DNA of 64,000 nt from Bullera alba (taxonomy: Eukaryota > Basidiomycota > Tremellomycetes > Tremellales > Bulleraceae), in NCBI GenBank assembly GCA_001600095.1, contig BCIX01000007.1, positions 806,001 to 870,000 on the forward strand, written 5' to 3'. The position numbers were made by a program, and so were the translations under genes. Below are positions 11,185 to 24,681 of the stretch, in pieces. Each line of letters begins with the position of its first letter. Positions within the stretch are counted from its first letter, which is position 1. The notes under the pieces are model-generated. The model saw only the letters and a program-made list of their open reading frames with translations, did no database searches and was not told the DNA's origin.

Positions 11185-14100
11185 ATGACCCTACGACTCA
11201 GGCAGGCCATCGCTGGTCGACCCAATCTATCGAATCAGGACTTGGGTGTACTGGAATTTGAAGGCTCGGGTTCCATTGTAAGCGCCACTTAGCAACGACT
11301 GCGCGAACTGTGCTCATTCAATTTCTAGGTCTACCCTTCCGCCTCAAATGTTGTCGTGCTCAACCATGAGTTAGAGCTTCGCGAAACGCTGCAATTCTGG
11401 AGCGCGTTGCCTCTTCGGATATCGTCGTCCTCAAATCAGCGACTGTCCGGTCTGATATGCGACGACGCTGCCAAACTCGTGAGCCTACCTCGAGGGTCAG
11501 GGAAACGAGGGCTGATCTGATACGAGATCATCGCTTGGTCTGATGTGCACATTGTATTATGGAGGTATACGAGTAAAGGACTGAATCATGAGTGGAGCGT
11601 GCACTCAACTCTGGTCGCTTCATCGGCCGTGCAATGCGCCGACTTTGTCAACGGTCAGCTAGCCCGAACTTGGCTGAGCGGGAACAGCTCAATAGCTGAC
11701 CCAAATCTAGGTGTCCTCTGTCTTGGAACGAAAGAAGGAATAGAAGTCTGGAGCTGCGAAAATTCTGCTGCAGTGGTCGTTTGGGACAGGTTGTGGGAGA
11801 GGTCATACCCGACTCCTTCGCGAATCACCCTTTCACCTCTACTCGCCCATATCGCGTGGTTCGTGCAGGGACAGCCGTCGGTGCACGTGCTTCGCCTCGA
11901 TCGGAAGAGGAGCCCAATTGGAATTCCCCAAGACTTGAGGCATCCTAGGGAGATTGAATCGATCACTTGGCGTAAACCAAAATCAGATGGGTAAGTCCTA
12001 TCCCAACCAGCTATGACTATGACTGATGTATAGCAGCGGTGACGATCACCTGTACACGATAACCACGAATTCAGTCTTCCGCATATACGCACCCGTTATT
12101 GACGACCCTACGTGGTTTCAATTGCTGTCCTCCCTTGACGGACGAGCTTTCTCCACATCGGCGAGCGCAAAAGGCAAGGATCCCGCTTCCCTACATGGCA
12201 CTCTCGTCCCCCTCGACGCTAGAGTCATCCAGAGTGCCTTACAGCGGGAACTTGTTCACCAGAAATCAGGCGGTCTCAAGATCTCCGCCCATGCACAGAA
12301 GCTCTTGACCGGTCTGCAGGGGGAAGAAGGAGATGTGATCGCGTGGTTCGGTCGAGACGGTACGGTTTCCTTCAGGTCCATAGTTGTGAGTACACCTGTC
12401 GACATGCGGAGATCTTTCCTGATCTTCACGGTGCATAGAATATCGATCGGAAACCGCCGACTCTTCTCAAAAGCCTACCCTTGGCACGTCTGACTTCGAA
12501 GGATCTGGGCTCGGTGAACTGGTCAACGAAAGCACAGACTATAAGCTGCGATGAAGGTCTGCTCATCGTACAACCGGCCACTTCGTCAGTATCGCAAGTC
12601 TCTGCGCATCGCATCGATCTAGCAGCCGTCTGCGAATCGAAATCGGATGCCATCGTACCTACGACTTTGGCGAAAAGCACGGAAGAGGTAGTCGCTATAC
12701 AACTAGAGCAGAAGATCGACCGGTTCGTCCGCACGCCGAATGGACGCGGTCTACTGTCAATGGGAGAAAGTGGCGAGGTCGGGATCTGGTACAAAGATCA
12801 CATTGGTAAAGTCGACAAGAATGGTCCTGCCATTCCTGCCCTTCTCGGAAAAGGTCATTGGGTCGAAGATGGACAGATCACACGCAGTGCGATATTCGCA
12901 AAAGGAAGGGCGATAGTCTTCTGTCGCCAAACAGACACTGGCAGTAGTATATCTCTCCAGCATCTCGACCCGGGATCAACAATCCCCAGCACGCCTGTTC
13001 CCATGCCAAACTTCGAGCTGGACGAAAACGACGCCATCGAGATGCTTCTAGCCGTTTCTGATATCGACGACGGCTATTCTGGTCAAGGGAGAAAGACGCA
13101 AAAAGCCATCATTATCGCCGCCAGTCGGCAAGGCGTAGCATGGGTCTGGAGGGCGGACACCAAGATCCAGCCAAGGCCAGAGTCTACGAGCATCGATCTG
13201 GGAAGCCCGCAGCTGGAGCTCAATCCTCAAGGAACCACTTCTCCCCCAGAGATAACGCTAGTTTCGAAGTATCGACTACCTGTGGAGGATGCCGAGCCAG
13301 CTTTAGTCCTACCCGTCGATCCGATGGGATGGCATCAATCTGTCATCGACTGGAAGTCCATGTCGACATTGCAGGACGTCATTGTGACGGTCTCCAAACG
13401 AGGCGTGCTGGAGTTCTGGTCCCCGGAGTTAGGACATCACTTCGGCATGGAAAGCAATCACAACGACCATGTTCACAGTAATGGGGACACCAACGGGCAT
13501 CAGTCCGAGACGAAGCCTTGGTATCGCACGAGTGTGGTCCGGACAGGGCGAAACGGAGTCTCGAAAGCGAGATGCAGTTCGCGCAAAAAGACTGTCCTGG
13601 GTGAGTCGTCCTCTCCTCCACACATGCGACAACGGCTGATTCTCTTAGTCTGTGAGCGGCCAGATGGCAGTTCCGAAATCACCGTATGGGACTCGAAAGT
13701 CAGCGAATTCTCCACCGGTATCGAACTCACTCACGAGTTTCCGTAAGCTAATCGTTACTCTTTTTGTCGAGCCTCAGTTGACGGATGTATCAGACCGGGC
13801 GAGGCGATTCGAGACCTGGACTGGACGACGACTTCAGATCTCCAATCGGTCTTAGCGGTTGGATTCGCACACAAGGTCTTGCTGCTGTGTGAAAAGCGAA
13901 TGAGCTATGTGGAGAAGACACCAGGCTGGGCGCCAATCTTGACTATAGACCTCGAAAAGTGAGCGAAAAAGCGCGAAGCCTCACTGACTCCAGGTACACC
14001 TCCATTGTCATCTCTGATTCCATCTGGCTGGCCGGTGGATCTCTCGCTGTAGGCGCTGGGAACCAGGTATACGTCTTTTCCCGATTTCTGGACCGCAACA

Positions 14101-16462
14101 TCGATCCAGGCTCGCTGTCCGTTCCGGCTAGCACGAGGAGTAGTGTCAAGGACGCTTCGGCTAGCGATGAACCTGAGGATATATTCCAACTAGTGGCATG
14201 GGAGAATGGCCCATTGTGGGATTACCACCCAACCGTCCTCGCTCAATGTCTGGTCTGGAGTGAGCACTAGCGAGAAGGCCGATACAGGAGACTTACTGAT
14301 GGCAAAGTAGACAAGGTCGACTTGGTTAAAAGCATCATTGTCGATCTAGTCGCTTCAATGAAGGATGACGAGGAAGAAGGCCGGAAATGGTCCACTTTCA
14401 AACGCATACAGCCGCATGACTTCCTCGTGCCCAAGCCGAAGAAGGTACTCTTGCAGACGTCGACCAAGAAGTACGAGGGGCTTTTCGACACTGCACCCCA
14501 GAGTGCAGATACAGACGAAAGCGACGCGTTCAGCCAAAGAACCGTGACGGACTTGGCGGCCCGACTTGACGGACCGGTGGCTGTAGCCTTGGCGAGAGCG
14601 GAAAAGGACATGTTGATCAACATTGCCCAAGCGACTCTTGAGGTAAGTTGCCCAATAGTTGTTAGAGGTATCAGCTAACCTCATTGTTGCATTAGGTTGA
14701 ACGAGAACGGCGATCTCTGGACATCTGTGGACTGCGATATCTCCTCTCGATCCGCCTGTACACGAACCAGAGTCGGACGGCGAGTGGAACGAACACCCCT
14801 ATCTCCACCTCGATCTTCGATACACCTCAACCAGTAGTAGCCGCCACCACACCCAAGACGCCCACAAAGTTGTCTTTCAGAAACTTTGTTTGGGCAATGC
14901 ATAGCGAGAGTCAGGATATGCTCTTGACAGCGGCAAATGGATGTTGTCAAGATGGCAAAATGGACTGGAACGACGCTAAGCGGCTTGGAGTGTTTCTCTG
15001 GCTGAAGTCGAACGAGGTTGCAGTGAGTGCCGCCTCTCCATGTATGCCGCCAGCAATCACAGCGCTGATGCCGAGCGCGTGTAGAAAACTCAATTGGAGG
15101 TGGTGGCGCGGAACAAGTTTATGTCACAAGAGCAGCGAGACCCGACTTCCTGCTCACTCATGTTCTTCGCCCTGGGAAAGAAGAAGGTTGTACACGGTCT
15201 TTGGCGTCAAGCGCCCGGTCACAAGGAGCAGCAGTTGATGTTGAAGTTCCTGAACAACGACTTCGAACTCGACCGATGGAAGATGGCCGCCATCAAGAAC
15301 GCGTACGCCCTCTTGAGCAAGCAGAGATATGAGTACGCCGCTGCGTTCTTCATGCTGGGTGGTGCACCAAAGGATGCGATCAACGTCTGCTTGAGACAGA
15401 TGAACGATTGGCAGTTGGCCTTTACCCTCGCGCGAATCGTGGAGAATGGCTTAGATGGGGAATTGGTCAAATGGGTGGTGAGAGACACTGTGATACCTTT
15501 AGCCTTTGAAGGTGGACATCGCTGGCTGGCCAGTTGGGCATTCTGGATCCTAAACAGGAGGGATTTAAGTGTCAGAGTTCTCATCGTGAGTAAATTCAGC
15601 GAAGCGGGGAACCGGGCTGATAGCTGAGCAGTCTCCCATGACGGACATTGCGGTTGTATGGTCCGCATCAATTGCGAGCCAATTGGCTGTCGGAAACCCA
15701 GAGAATGACGACCCGAGTCTGCTCCTCCTGTTCCAGCATCTCAAGTCGAAATCACTACAGACTGCCAAGGGGACGAGCGAAATTGCAGAGAAGACCGAAT
15801 TCGACTTTGTCCTCCACAACGCTAGGGTCTTCTTCCGAATGGGCTGCCACTCCTTAGGACTCGACCTGCTACACTCCTGGTCCTTCTCAAGACCATTCTT
15901 CCCATCTGCGACCAAAGCCAAGCCAGTCAAGAAACCAACAGATTCCACTCCACTGGGAAGTGCGCATGTCAGGAGACCGTCGTTTGGCAATACCCCTGGA
16001 TCGCTATCCCGTACGCCATCAACAGGCGCTTCAGGCATCGCAACCTCCCCGACCTATGTGGTCCCAACGCCAAGAAGGCCTTCGTTCATGCTCACCGCCC
16101 ACGGGAGGAGGGAGAGTATGGTCATGGACATGGATGTACTAAGGGAGGGCGGATCCGAATCGTCTACCAGAGCGCCCACGAGGGCGACCACGCCGAAGCT
16201 CGACAAGGATGTGTTCGAGGAGGAAGACGAGGATGCGGAGAAGGCGAAGACCTGGGGCGAGGTAGGCGAGGCAGCCAGCACGGAGAAGATCGATAGGACA
16301 GAGGGATCCGAGGAGGCGGACAAGGTCGAGGATGCCAGCCCAAAGGAGTCGGATGGGTCGGAGCAATCCCCTCCGCCAAAGAAAATGGGCAATTTGATGA
16401 AAGAGCTCAAGCAGGACGTTCAGCAAGGCGGCATGGAATTCGACATGGACTCGTTCTTCTGA
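11185..16462 (+). CDS. RAV1: RAVE complex subunit Rav1 (rabconnectin-3/DmX homolog)
   Basis: Twelve exons join in phase to 1578 aa: 11185-11277, 11329-11478, 11527-11990, 12034-12385, 12439-13600, 13649-13742, 13794-13958, 13994-14259, 14311-14642, 14696-15022, 15085-15585, 15632-16462. Rav1 with Rav2 and Skp1 promotes reversible assembly of the V1 and Vo sectors of the vacuolar H+-ATPase. The first ~770 residues are WD40-like strands (VLCLGTKEGIEVW, GEVGIWYKDH). The Rav1 C-terminal domain follows, with hallmark segments EAIRDLDWTTTSDLQSVLAV, FVWAMHSESQDMLL, DAKRLGVFLWLKSNE, KKKVVHGLWRQA and AYALLSKQRYEYAAAFFMLG. The tail after ~1300 is acidic, Ser/Pro-rich and ends in DMDSFF. Length fits the family. 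Confidence 0.93.
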
Positions 16463-16821
16463 CGAGGGGAATATCTACAAAGCTTGGGATCATGTTGTAC
16501 TTATATACCCTGCAAATGCATACCTCGTACGAATGCACTGTGCTCCTTATCATGGAACAAGAGGCCGCAGTAGGAGGAGCGAGGAGGTAGAGTGTCATCA
16601 CCCTCAACCCTCCCGGATATGGCCGGTGGAGGTCGTGTTGATGACGCCGAGTTCTAGTTCGCAGTTCGCACAATACCTTCACTCGACCTTCGACCACTGA
16701 TCAACTGCTGGTATTACAACCGTCTGCACATTAGCGTGCTTGAGATAACTTGGTCCAGCGGCCTCTTCTCCGACGCCGGTATCTCACTTGTCCGATTCGA
16801 AGCAAGAAGGCGGCAAGCAAT

Positions 16822-19701
16822 ATGGCGTACAGGGAGCAGGAAGATCAGGTGTTCGCGAGACCGTCGCCCGACGTGATACGGTGGGTTGGTGTTAAGAGTC
16901 TAGCCCTTGGCATCACTTGAGATCCTGTCTGGAAAGTGTACAGTGGATATGGATGCTCATCATGCGTCACAGGTCGACGTGGCGAGATATCTTCAGCGAT
17001 CCGTTGGTCTCGGTGGATGGACTGAGAGCAGGCGCTCTGTCGAAGTATGGGATTGGAGAGAGTGATGCACCAGGGGGCGTCGTCTTGCGTTCCGTGTACT
17101 GGAGAGTGAGCCGGTTCGATGTCCGCTGTTGAAGCTAGCTCGATGCACGAGTCGTGCTGACGTTCTAGTAGTTCTTTCACGGTTTGTTACCCCCTCCTTC
17201 CGCCTTGGACCAATTCTCCTCAGCGTTATCTTCTCCACGATCATCGTATTCTGAGCTGCGGCGTCGATATCTGACCAGCCCGGATGGTCGATGGGCCGAT
17301 GACTGCTCCTCCGATGATCATGTTCCGCCATACGCTTCGTCAAGTCGAACACAATCACCTCCATTCTCACCCTTCTCTCCGCCTCATTCGGCGAATTCGG
17401 CATCAAGTGGCTGGGACCCATTGAGCTTGGATGAGCAAAGCCCCTGGAAGACGTGGTACTCCCATCAAGAGCTCAGAAAGACAATACGGCAAGATGTGGA
17501 GAGGACGTTTCCCGACTTGGAGTACTTCACCCTCGATCGAGTGAAGAGGTCTTTGACGACAATACTATTCCTCTACTCTGTCCTCAACCCGGATGTCGGT
17601 TATAGGCAGGTGAGCAGACTCTTGTTCCAGCCGCTCGGCAGATATGCTGACTATTACCTGTGGTACAGGGGATGCACGAGCTACTGGCAGTCTGCCTCCT
17701 AGTCATCGACAGGGATTCCCTGGAATCGCAATCGAAGAAAGAGCTCAAATCGCCTTTACTCGGTACTCAGTCAAAGGAGAAGATCATGTCGGAAGCGATC
17801 GATGCCACGCTTGACCGTGCATTCGTCGAGCACGATGCGTGTGAGCTATTTGCAGCATTGATGAAGCACGCCAAGGCATTTTACGAATGGAGATCAGAGG
17901 AAGGTCCAGTGAGCGACTACTCGAAGGCGTAAAAGTGCAATGCTAAGAGATCTCAGCGCTCGAGAACAGCGAATGTACAAGCGCCTATCATCGTCAGATG
18001 TAACAACCTCCACTCATCGCTCATACGGCGGATAGACCCTCAGTTATGGGAGAGGCTTGAGACGGAGGGTGTTGAAGCGCAAATATGGGCAATGTAGGTC
18101 AAGTCGCCGCCGGGTCGGCCTTCTGAGACTGACCGCTCTTTAGTCGGTGGATAAGGCTCATCTTCACCCGAGAACTCCCATTCTCTTGCGCCCTACGGCT
18201 ATGGGATGCAGTTTTCGCTGAGGACCCTGGATTGGGTATACTCGACTATATCTGCGTGGCCATGCTCTTGCTCATACGGAACGAATGTGAGTGGCCTAAT
18301 CCTCCCTTGCGAGCCCTGCTGATAAGCTCAGTGCTCGATGCTGATCACGGAGGGCTTTTGACGAATCTACTACGATACCCCTCTCCGTCAACAACGTACC
18401 CCTTTGAACCATCACTCATCATGAGTCAAGCACTGCTACTACGGAGTAACGTGACGCCAGCGACCGGTGTCGAGGTGGTGATACAGAATCAAGAGCTCTT
18501 AGGGGTGAAAGCACAACCGCCAGAACCAGTTGAGCCTACACACCCGGCCAGGCGGAGAGGCGGAGGGGTAGGAGGTGGAGGGCAAAGTAGCCGTGGTCGT
18601 CCTCCGCCTCAAGCTCAAGTGCCTCGAGGCGTGCAAGGTCTAGCTGCCGGTCTGTTCGAGAGGGCACAAGCAGCAGGTAAGCGCAGTTTATTGTTGCTGA
18701 AGAAACGAGCTCACGGTTTTGACAGGTCTGGACAAGGCGATCCTCTCTACAGTGGCCGATCTGAGGGTGAGTTCTGAATCTCAGTGCTCGATGGAGACTT
18801 TGGACTGATCGCAATTGCTCCACAGAAAAACCTCCCAGACTCCGCAACAGCGTACTCATATCTCCCCAACCTACCGTTCAGCCCGACGCAAGCTCAGCGA
18901 GACCAATCTGGCCAGTGGTCGTCAATACCAAATTCCATATCCGCCCTTCCTCGACACTACACACCTCAGCAATACCCAATCCCACCTCCCGTGACGATGC
19001 CCCATACTATATCATCTGCTTCCATCAATTCCATAGCGTCCGTCAAGACGCTCAAGGATGCAGAGCGGGAGCTGGCAGAGATACGCTTGGCTATGATTGG
19101 CATGGGTAAAGCCATGACGGAATGGTTGGACCGATTGCCAATGGACACCACGCCCGAGGTGACGGAGGGCTTGGAGCGGGTGAAGGAGAGCCTGTTGGAT
19201 GCAGGAAGCGGAGATACCGAGGCTCTTGTGAAGGAATGGGGCTGGAATGAGAGTTTGGAAAGTAGGACCAATAGCCGGTCAGCTACACCATCGGGAAGTA
19301 CGGATCATCTGGGATCGCATGCTGGTCCATTGGTCACATCTGCTGGTGGGGAGGAAGAGACGCCAAAGGCACCAGAAGTCGAAATCCTCCTGCCACCTCC
19401 ACAGCCGCCTTCGCTACCTGTGACACGAACGGCTGGACAGGTCAAACCGCCTTTATACCTGTCTTCTCGGCAGGACAGCCCTTCAGCGGGGTTGACCCGA
19501 AGTCCAGCTCCACCCTCTCGACCGAATGACAGCACGGGTGGCAGGCAGGACAAGGAGGTGTCGAGGGAGAATGAGAATAGGGCGGGGACGCAGCCTGATC
19601 CTCTAGCTGGCCTAGGGGTGGGTATACCCTCGCCGGGCTTCCAAGACGGCAGGCTGAAATCGAGACGAGATATCACGACGGATCCACTACGAGGACTGTA
19701 G
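16822..19701 (+). CDS. TBC-domain Rab GTPase-activating protein, TBC1D5-like
   Basis: Nine exons in phase give 803 aa: 16822-16880, 16973-17105, 17172-17609, 17669-17908, 17957-18093, 18144-18286, 18332-18676, 18726-18766, 18826-19701. The TBC domain (about residues 20-390) carries the catalytic arginine finger in IRQDVERTFPD (Arg175) and the glutamine finger in YRQG (Gln210). Later helices read LHSSLIRRIDPQLWERLE and FSCALRLWDAVFAEDP. The RDIFSDP start and GMHELLA segment are closest to TBC1D5, a Rab7 GAP linked to retromer and autophagy (family knowledge). The C-terminal 290 residues hold one predicted coiled coil (KTLKDAERELAEIRLAMIG) and a disordered Pro/Ser tail. Start chosen at the first in-frame ATG. 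Confidence 0.88.
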
Positions 19702-20036
19702 ATCACGACCTAGATTGCTTGACGTGCTTAACAATCTGTGCATGCAGCATTAACATGTACAGCTATATACCAGCGCAACCAGCCGTTGATTGGACCACTC
19801 CGGTGGATAGAGTAAAACAAGGATAGAGCACACGAGTCTGCGTGCAAATGAATGCACTCAGCGGCGTAGCTCAGCCGACTTTTGTCACATTATGCATCCA
19901 CAGGTACGGCGATCATTGCAGACTGACAGTATGCAGTCGTCGCGCTCTGATCATCCTATCTGCACCACAAGCCTCGAGAAGGGTCCACCACTACTACCCT
20001 CGACTCCCTCTGCCAGTCGTGAGCAAAATCGACTTA

Positions 20037-20575
20037 GGCGGGACCTCTACCGTATACCCATATGTTAATGTCGACTGTCGGTATCACATTTCACCAGGCA
20101 AGGCCATAAGAGTGGTCGCTGTGTTGTATTTCGATTGGCGAACACCTGTCAATGTAGAAATGGGATGATAATGCGAGAGTTGATGATAGGCATACGTTGA
20201 TCGAGAGTGATAGGTGAAGGCGGATGGCGAGCTTCGGTGATACGCACAGATGGTCTCGATGAAGGGACACCATTTGGCGAAATTGACCACGATCCTCTCA
20301 GGCGGGACCTCTCCCGAGCGCACATATTTCGATGTCGATTGTCGGTATCACCATTCACCAGTCAAGGCCATGAGAGTAGGTCGTCGAATACCTGTCTGAG
20401 TCCGATTTGCTGCTGATGAATGAATGAATGTAGGTACGAGAGTCACAATGCGAGAGTCGACTGTAGGTATTCGTTGATCGAGAGTGATAGGTTGATGTGG
20501 ACAGCGAATTTTGGTGGTACGCACACATGGTCTCGTTGAAGGGACACCATCTGGCGAGAATGACCACAATCCGGG
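20037..20575. repeat. Two tandem copies of a ~270-bp diverged repeat
   Basis: Copy 1 (20037-20300) and copy 2 (20301-20575) share ordered blocks: ggcgggacctct at both starts, gtcggtatca, gttgatcgagagtgatagg, and tggtctcgatgaagggacac (one mismatch). Blocks near the start are 264 nt apart and later blocks 277 nt apart, so small indels separate the copies. No convincing gene overlaps. Confidence 0.85.
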
Positions 20576-22710
20576 AAGGGTGGGATCGCCGGCGGGGGGG
20601 TTTGGCGTCTGGTCCCTCGGGGGCTGACCAGTGGCCGTACTCAACGTACACTTGGCCTGGTGACCTATTCCGAGTTGAACGGGAGCGGAACCGGCACACT
20701 GAAGGTATAAAATCAAAGAAGAAGCTGAACGGCTGAGAGGGTTGCGAACATAGGAGACAGTGGATATCGATCATGTCCTGTTCTCCACAATTCGGGGCGA
20801 GTGCGATATCCCGCTCGACAATCGAAACCCCCAACCAATAACCCGGTCTTGGACACGCTGGATATCGAAAACCGTTGATAGCGGGGTGAGCCATACTCTC
20901 GTCTACTCCCACCTGTTGTTTCGTATGATCCCGACCCCACTCTGATTTAGGAGTAGTCGAGGGTGACCGGTGATGAGGTGAGGGGCTGGTCCGCTATCCG
21001 CGTGACATTCAACTCGACCTTCCCAATCAAGGCGCAGGCACGCAACTGCTACAACCCGCGCCACCTGAATGATCCAAGAGGAATGATTGATGAGGGCCGG
21101 GGCAGGCGAGATGACTTCGACGAGGGGCGACCGATGAATGTGCTATCTCCACGTTGTCATAGGTACACCCCTTGTGTCTCGTTGTAGTTGTTGCAGACGT
21201 AGTGAGATAGAGATAGTACCATCCGTGGCTCCAGCAATTCGGCTGCGCCGTTGCGTGGGTGATTCTCGTTGTGGACAATGTACCAAATGCGTATCGCGTA
21301 GTCGTAGAGTCAATTGCACTCCCACAACATCATAGCCGGCAAGCCGACAAAGTGCTAGGACCTTGATCCAGAGCTCGTCGTTCCGTCGGGAGGGAATCGG
21401 ATGAAAAACGCAGAGCGAGGAAACCGAAACAGGACCGAAGCTGAGACTGGAGGAGGAGTTCGAGTTGAAGATTGTGAACTGTGGGCTCCGCCGAGCTCAC
21501 GAACTGTAAACGTTCGGATGTCCACCAAAGCTGGGTCCTAGGTCCCATAACCCTCCCAGAGGCGGTCCACCATAGGCTCCACGCTGTCTTGGACCTCAAG
21601 AATGAACCACTGACCTCTGTGAGCGAGGTATGCTCTCGCGTGGTCAGAGCAAGTCTCCTATCACAGGGTCTCGGAACCTCCAGTTTCCCAGGTCTCTTGC
21701 TGACCGACGTGATGTAATCCTTCGTTCGAAGGTAGCAGTCTCTCGCTGTATCGACGTGATTATAGACCAGTTTGATCGTATTGTCGGTAGACTCCAGACC
21801 GCCTGACTCGCCTCCTTCTGCTTGGAGCGAAAGTCCTCGTTGAGTCGCTCCACTAAGGTGACTTGCCGCCCATGAGAACGCCGAAGGTGGCCCTACGCAT
21901 CCTATATCCAAAGGAAGCACCATCTGATCGTGGGGGACCAATAGGCTCATCGCGATGTCTTCCCGTTAGCACCATTGGTGTAGCACCATATCAAACCATG
22001 ACTCGTTCGGCCTGCGAATCGCTGACTGGCAACTGTTCAGCCCGTTCTCTACCTGATGTCATCGAGCTTCCGATGTCGCATTTGCGCACAAAGTGTCAAG
22101 GGGGAGACATAGAGCGAGGCGCCGCAAGGGTTGAAAGGCGTAAAAGAGAGGTCTGATCTACATGGGAGCTTCGTTGGTTCGAGGATTGTGATCGACTCGA
22201 GCGGACCGTAGAGCCCATGACTGCCAAACGAGTGCAAAACCACCGTTGCCGATTCAATTGAGCACACTCCTGTCACAGCGAAAGGTATCGATCTGCTGCG
22301 GCTGCTTCCATACTGAGACAATACGGAACCTGTAAGATCAACATCGCATGGACCTCATGGTGGCATAGGCTTGTCCAGAATCGGAGCAGACGCGGTCCCC
22401 ACCAAAGACAGTATCCCACCACGTGTTGGACATTGAAAACGGGAGCAAAGGACCGGAATGCCGGTTTGTCATCGGCGACATGATCTTGACCGTGACGTCC
22501 AGTTCCAAACGGTGGATGGTATCGTGAAAGGCTGCCTCCATGGCGGGTGTGAGAGAGGATGTGGGGAACGTGCGCGGCGATGTGAGCTCCCGACGTATCT
22601 TGGTCGAGCGGCGAGGTCCCTTCTTGGTGAGTCAGGAGGGAGGTGCCTTGTCATCGGGGACCAAAGGTCGCTGCTTGGTGAAACACCGAGGTAAACTGGC
22701 CGCAGATACC

Positions 22711-22790
22711 CGAGAACCATATTATTTCACCGAGAACCGTCCCGCTTCACCGAGAACCGTCCCGCTTCATCGAGAACCGTACCACTTCAC
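22711..22790. repeat. 20-bp minisatellite, four units
   Basis: Four contiguous 20-nt units of the form cgagaaccgtcccgcttcac. Units 2 and 3 differ at one position, and units 1 and 4 are more diverged. A partial unit follows. It lies in a gene-poor stretch. Confidence 0.9.
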
Positions 22791-23154
22791 CTAAGAATTT
22801 CGTGGTAGACGATCCAAGAGCCGTAGACGGGAAGATTGATGCCCGTTGTATCATGCCGTGCCAGTGAGGTCTCCAGGCTCAGGGACTTGCCGGAGGAATC
22901 CTTCAACCCTGGTCCAAGGGGCAATTCGATTGGGATGGGCGCTAGTGTCCGGCGGTAGTTATCGCATTTCGACATCACCAGTGGCGGTGTCGTTTAGTAC
23001 CTGTGGTTCAACGGTGGAATGGTTTGGTTGTTCACCGCGGTTTCCAGAGACATCGTGTTGGGTTAGTTGTTGATTGGAAAGGCGCTGCTGTGGCTTTGAT
23101 AGGGCTGCTATAGCTGCTATGTGCTGTCAATGCGGTCGGAGTAAAGATGGGCAT

Positions 23155-23545
23155 GGCTGTTCGAAATGATGTCGAATCTTGGCGATCGCGGAATCAGGGG
23201 AGGTCCAGCGGGACATGCGAAGACCTTTGGAGCGAGTCAACCCGAAGGTGACGGCCCAGCGAGGGATAGGTAGATCAATGTCGTCTGAGGTAAGTGGCCG
23301 CAATACACCGTCCAGAGAGCGCAGGATCGGTCGGGTGGCAGAGCGAGAGTCTGGCTGTTCGAACTGATGTCGTATCCTGGCGATCGTAGTAAGGGGGGAG
23401 GTCCAGCGGAGCATGCGAAGACCTCTGTAGAGCGTCAACCCGGAGGTGAGGGGCCAGCCAATTGACGTAGACCAGTAATCTGGTTGGAGACAACTGGCTG
23501 CAGTTCACGTCCGGAGGACGCAGAGTGGGTCGTATAACACAGGTG
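23155..23545. repeat. Tandem duplication with 198-bp period
   Basis: The block beginning ggctgttcgaa at 23155 recurs at 23353. Matching sub-blocks follow in the same order: gaggtccagcgg, catgcgaagacctc/t, gtcaacccgaaggtga, and a gtccagagagcgcag-like end. Similarity is about 75-80% by eye. No gene is supported in it. Confidence 0.8.
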
Positions 23546-24681
23546 TCGTAGTTTTTCGCCGAAGCGAAGGATTGGTGAGCCTCGGCTGTCGCAGTGATAG
23601 CGGGAGATCCGGGGGAGCGAGCTAAGAGTTCTGAGCCTCGCATGAGCGTCCGATCTTCTTTGACGGATCCCCTTGGTTGGACCCTGTCTGGCGAGGATTG
23701 ATGGATCACTGTGATGGCCCACACCGGGAGGTGCTGTAAAGGCAGGTGAAGACGAATGGGACGATGACCTGGTGGATATTATGATAGCCGGACGAAAGGA
23801 GAGGAACCGTCGGATTCCCTCTAGGCGAAAAGATTGCTTACGTTCGCAGTCGAAGCTGAAGCCCGGATCGATATCAAGGACAGTGGTCCCGTAGCGTGAT
23901 TCGGGATGATAGAGAGAGACCCAAGGTGTACGTTTAGGAATGTCGGTTTCCGAGATCGGACGAGATCGAGATCTCAGACGGCGGAAGTGGTGGTGTGGGT
24001 GGACAGAAGCGCCTGACAAGCGTGCGAGGCTGATTGAATTGCGAAGCGAATGCTGCACTGTCAAGCGTCGAAGGCTGGCACAGGGGCGAAGGCAGGTCCT
24101 GATGCCTAGATTGAGCCAGACTCCTGGCAATACGGCGGTCGACTTCTCGACCTGGCGACGGACAATTGCCAAAAACCAAAAGAGAGGCGCCGGGCTGGAA
24201 ATACATGCAGCTGTGGATGCGTATCTTGAGGGAATGGCGGCGGTGAATGCTGATATGGAGGACTAAGATGCCATAAGACAAGCGACAGTGACAGCGTAGG
24301 TTTAGGGGGCCATGGGGGACGAGATCCAATGCGGTCTTTCCAAAATGAGGCGAGACAGGAGGGATGCCGGAACAGAGTCCGTGATCTATGAGTCGAAGAC
24401 CGCCAAAGAGCCGTTTCGCAAGCGCCTCATTACTTCCTGAACCGGACACCTGGGAAGACGAAGTACTGGTCGACTCAGCCACTGCAATAGACCGGGGCGA
24501 GACAACTGCATTCTATAATTCGAGAGCGAGGCGATAACAGACGAGAATCGAGACTCTAGTAAGGTTGTTTTTGAGATTTTTGGGGTTTCTCGACATCTAA
24601 AGAGGGACCCGAAATGTCGACCAAGATCCAAGATCGAAGATGATGAGGTAAGGTGTCATCAAAAGCAGTTGGTCACGCTGA

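Noticed and set aside
21330..21950. 206-codon minus-strand frame as a real gene
   Set aside because: Only a short central piece resembles an integrase-type segment. The rest is irregular, so it is treated as possible retroelement debris only.
22711..22790. Short regular repeats considered as a CRISPR array
   Set aside because: Units are contiguous with no spacers and the DNA is fungal. It is a minisatellite.
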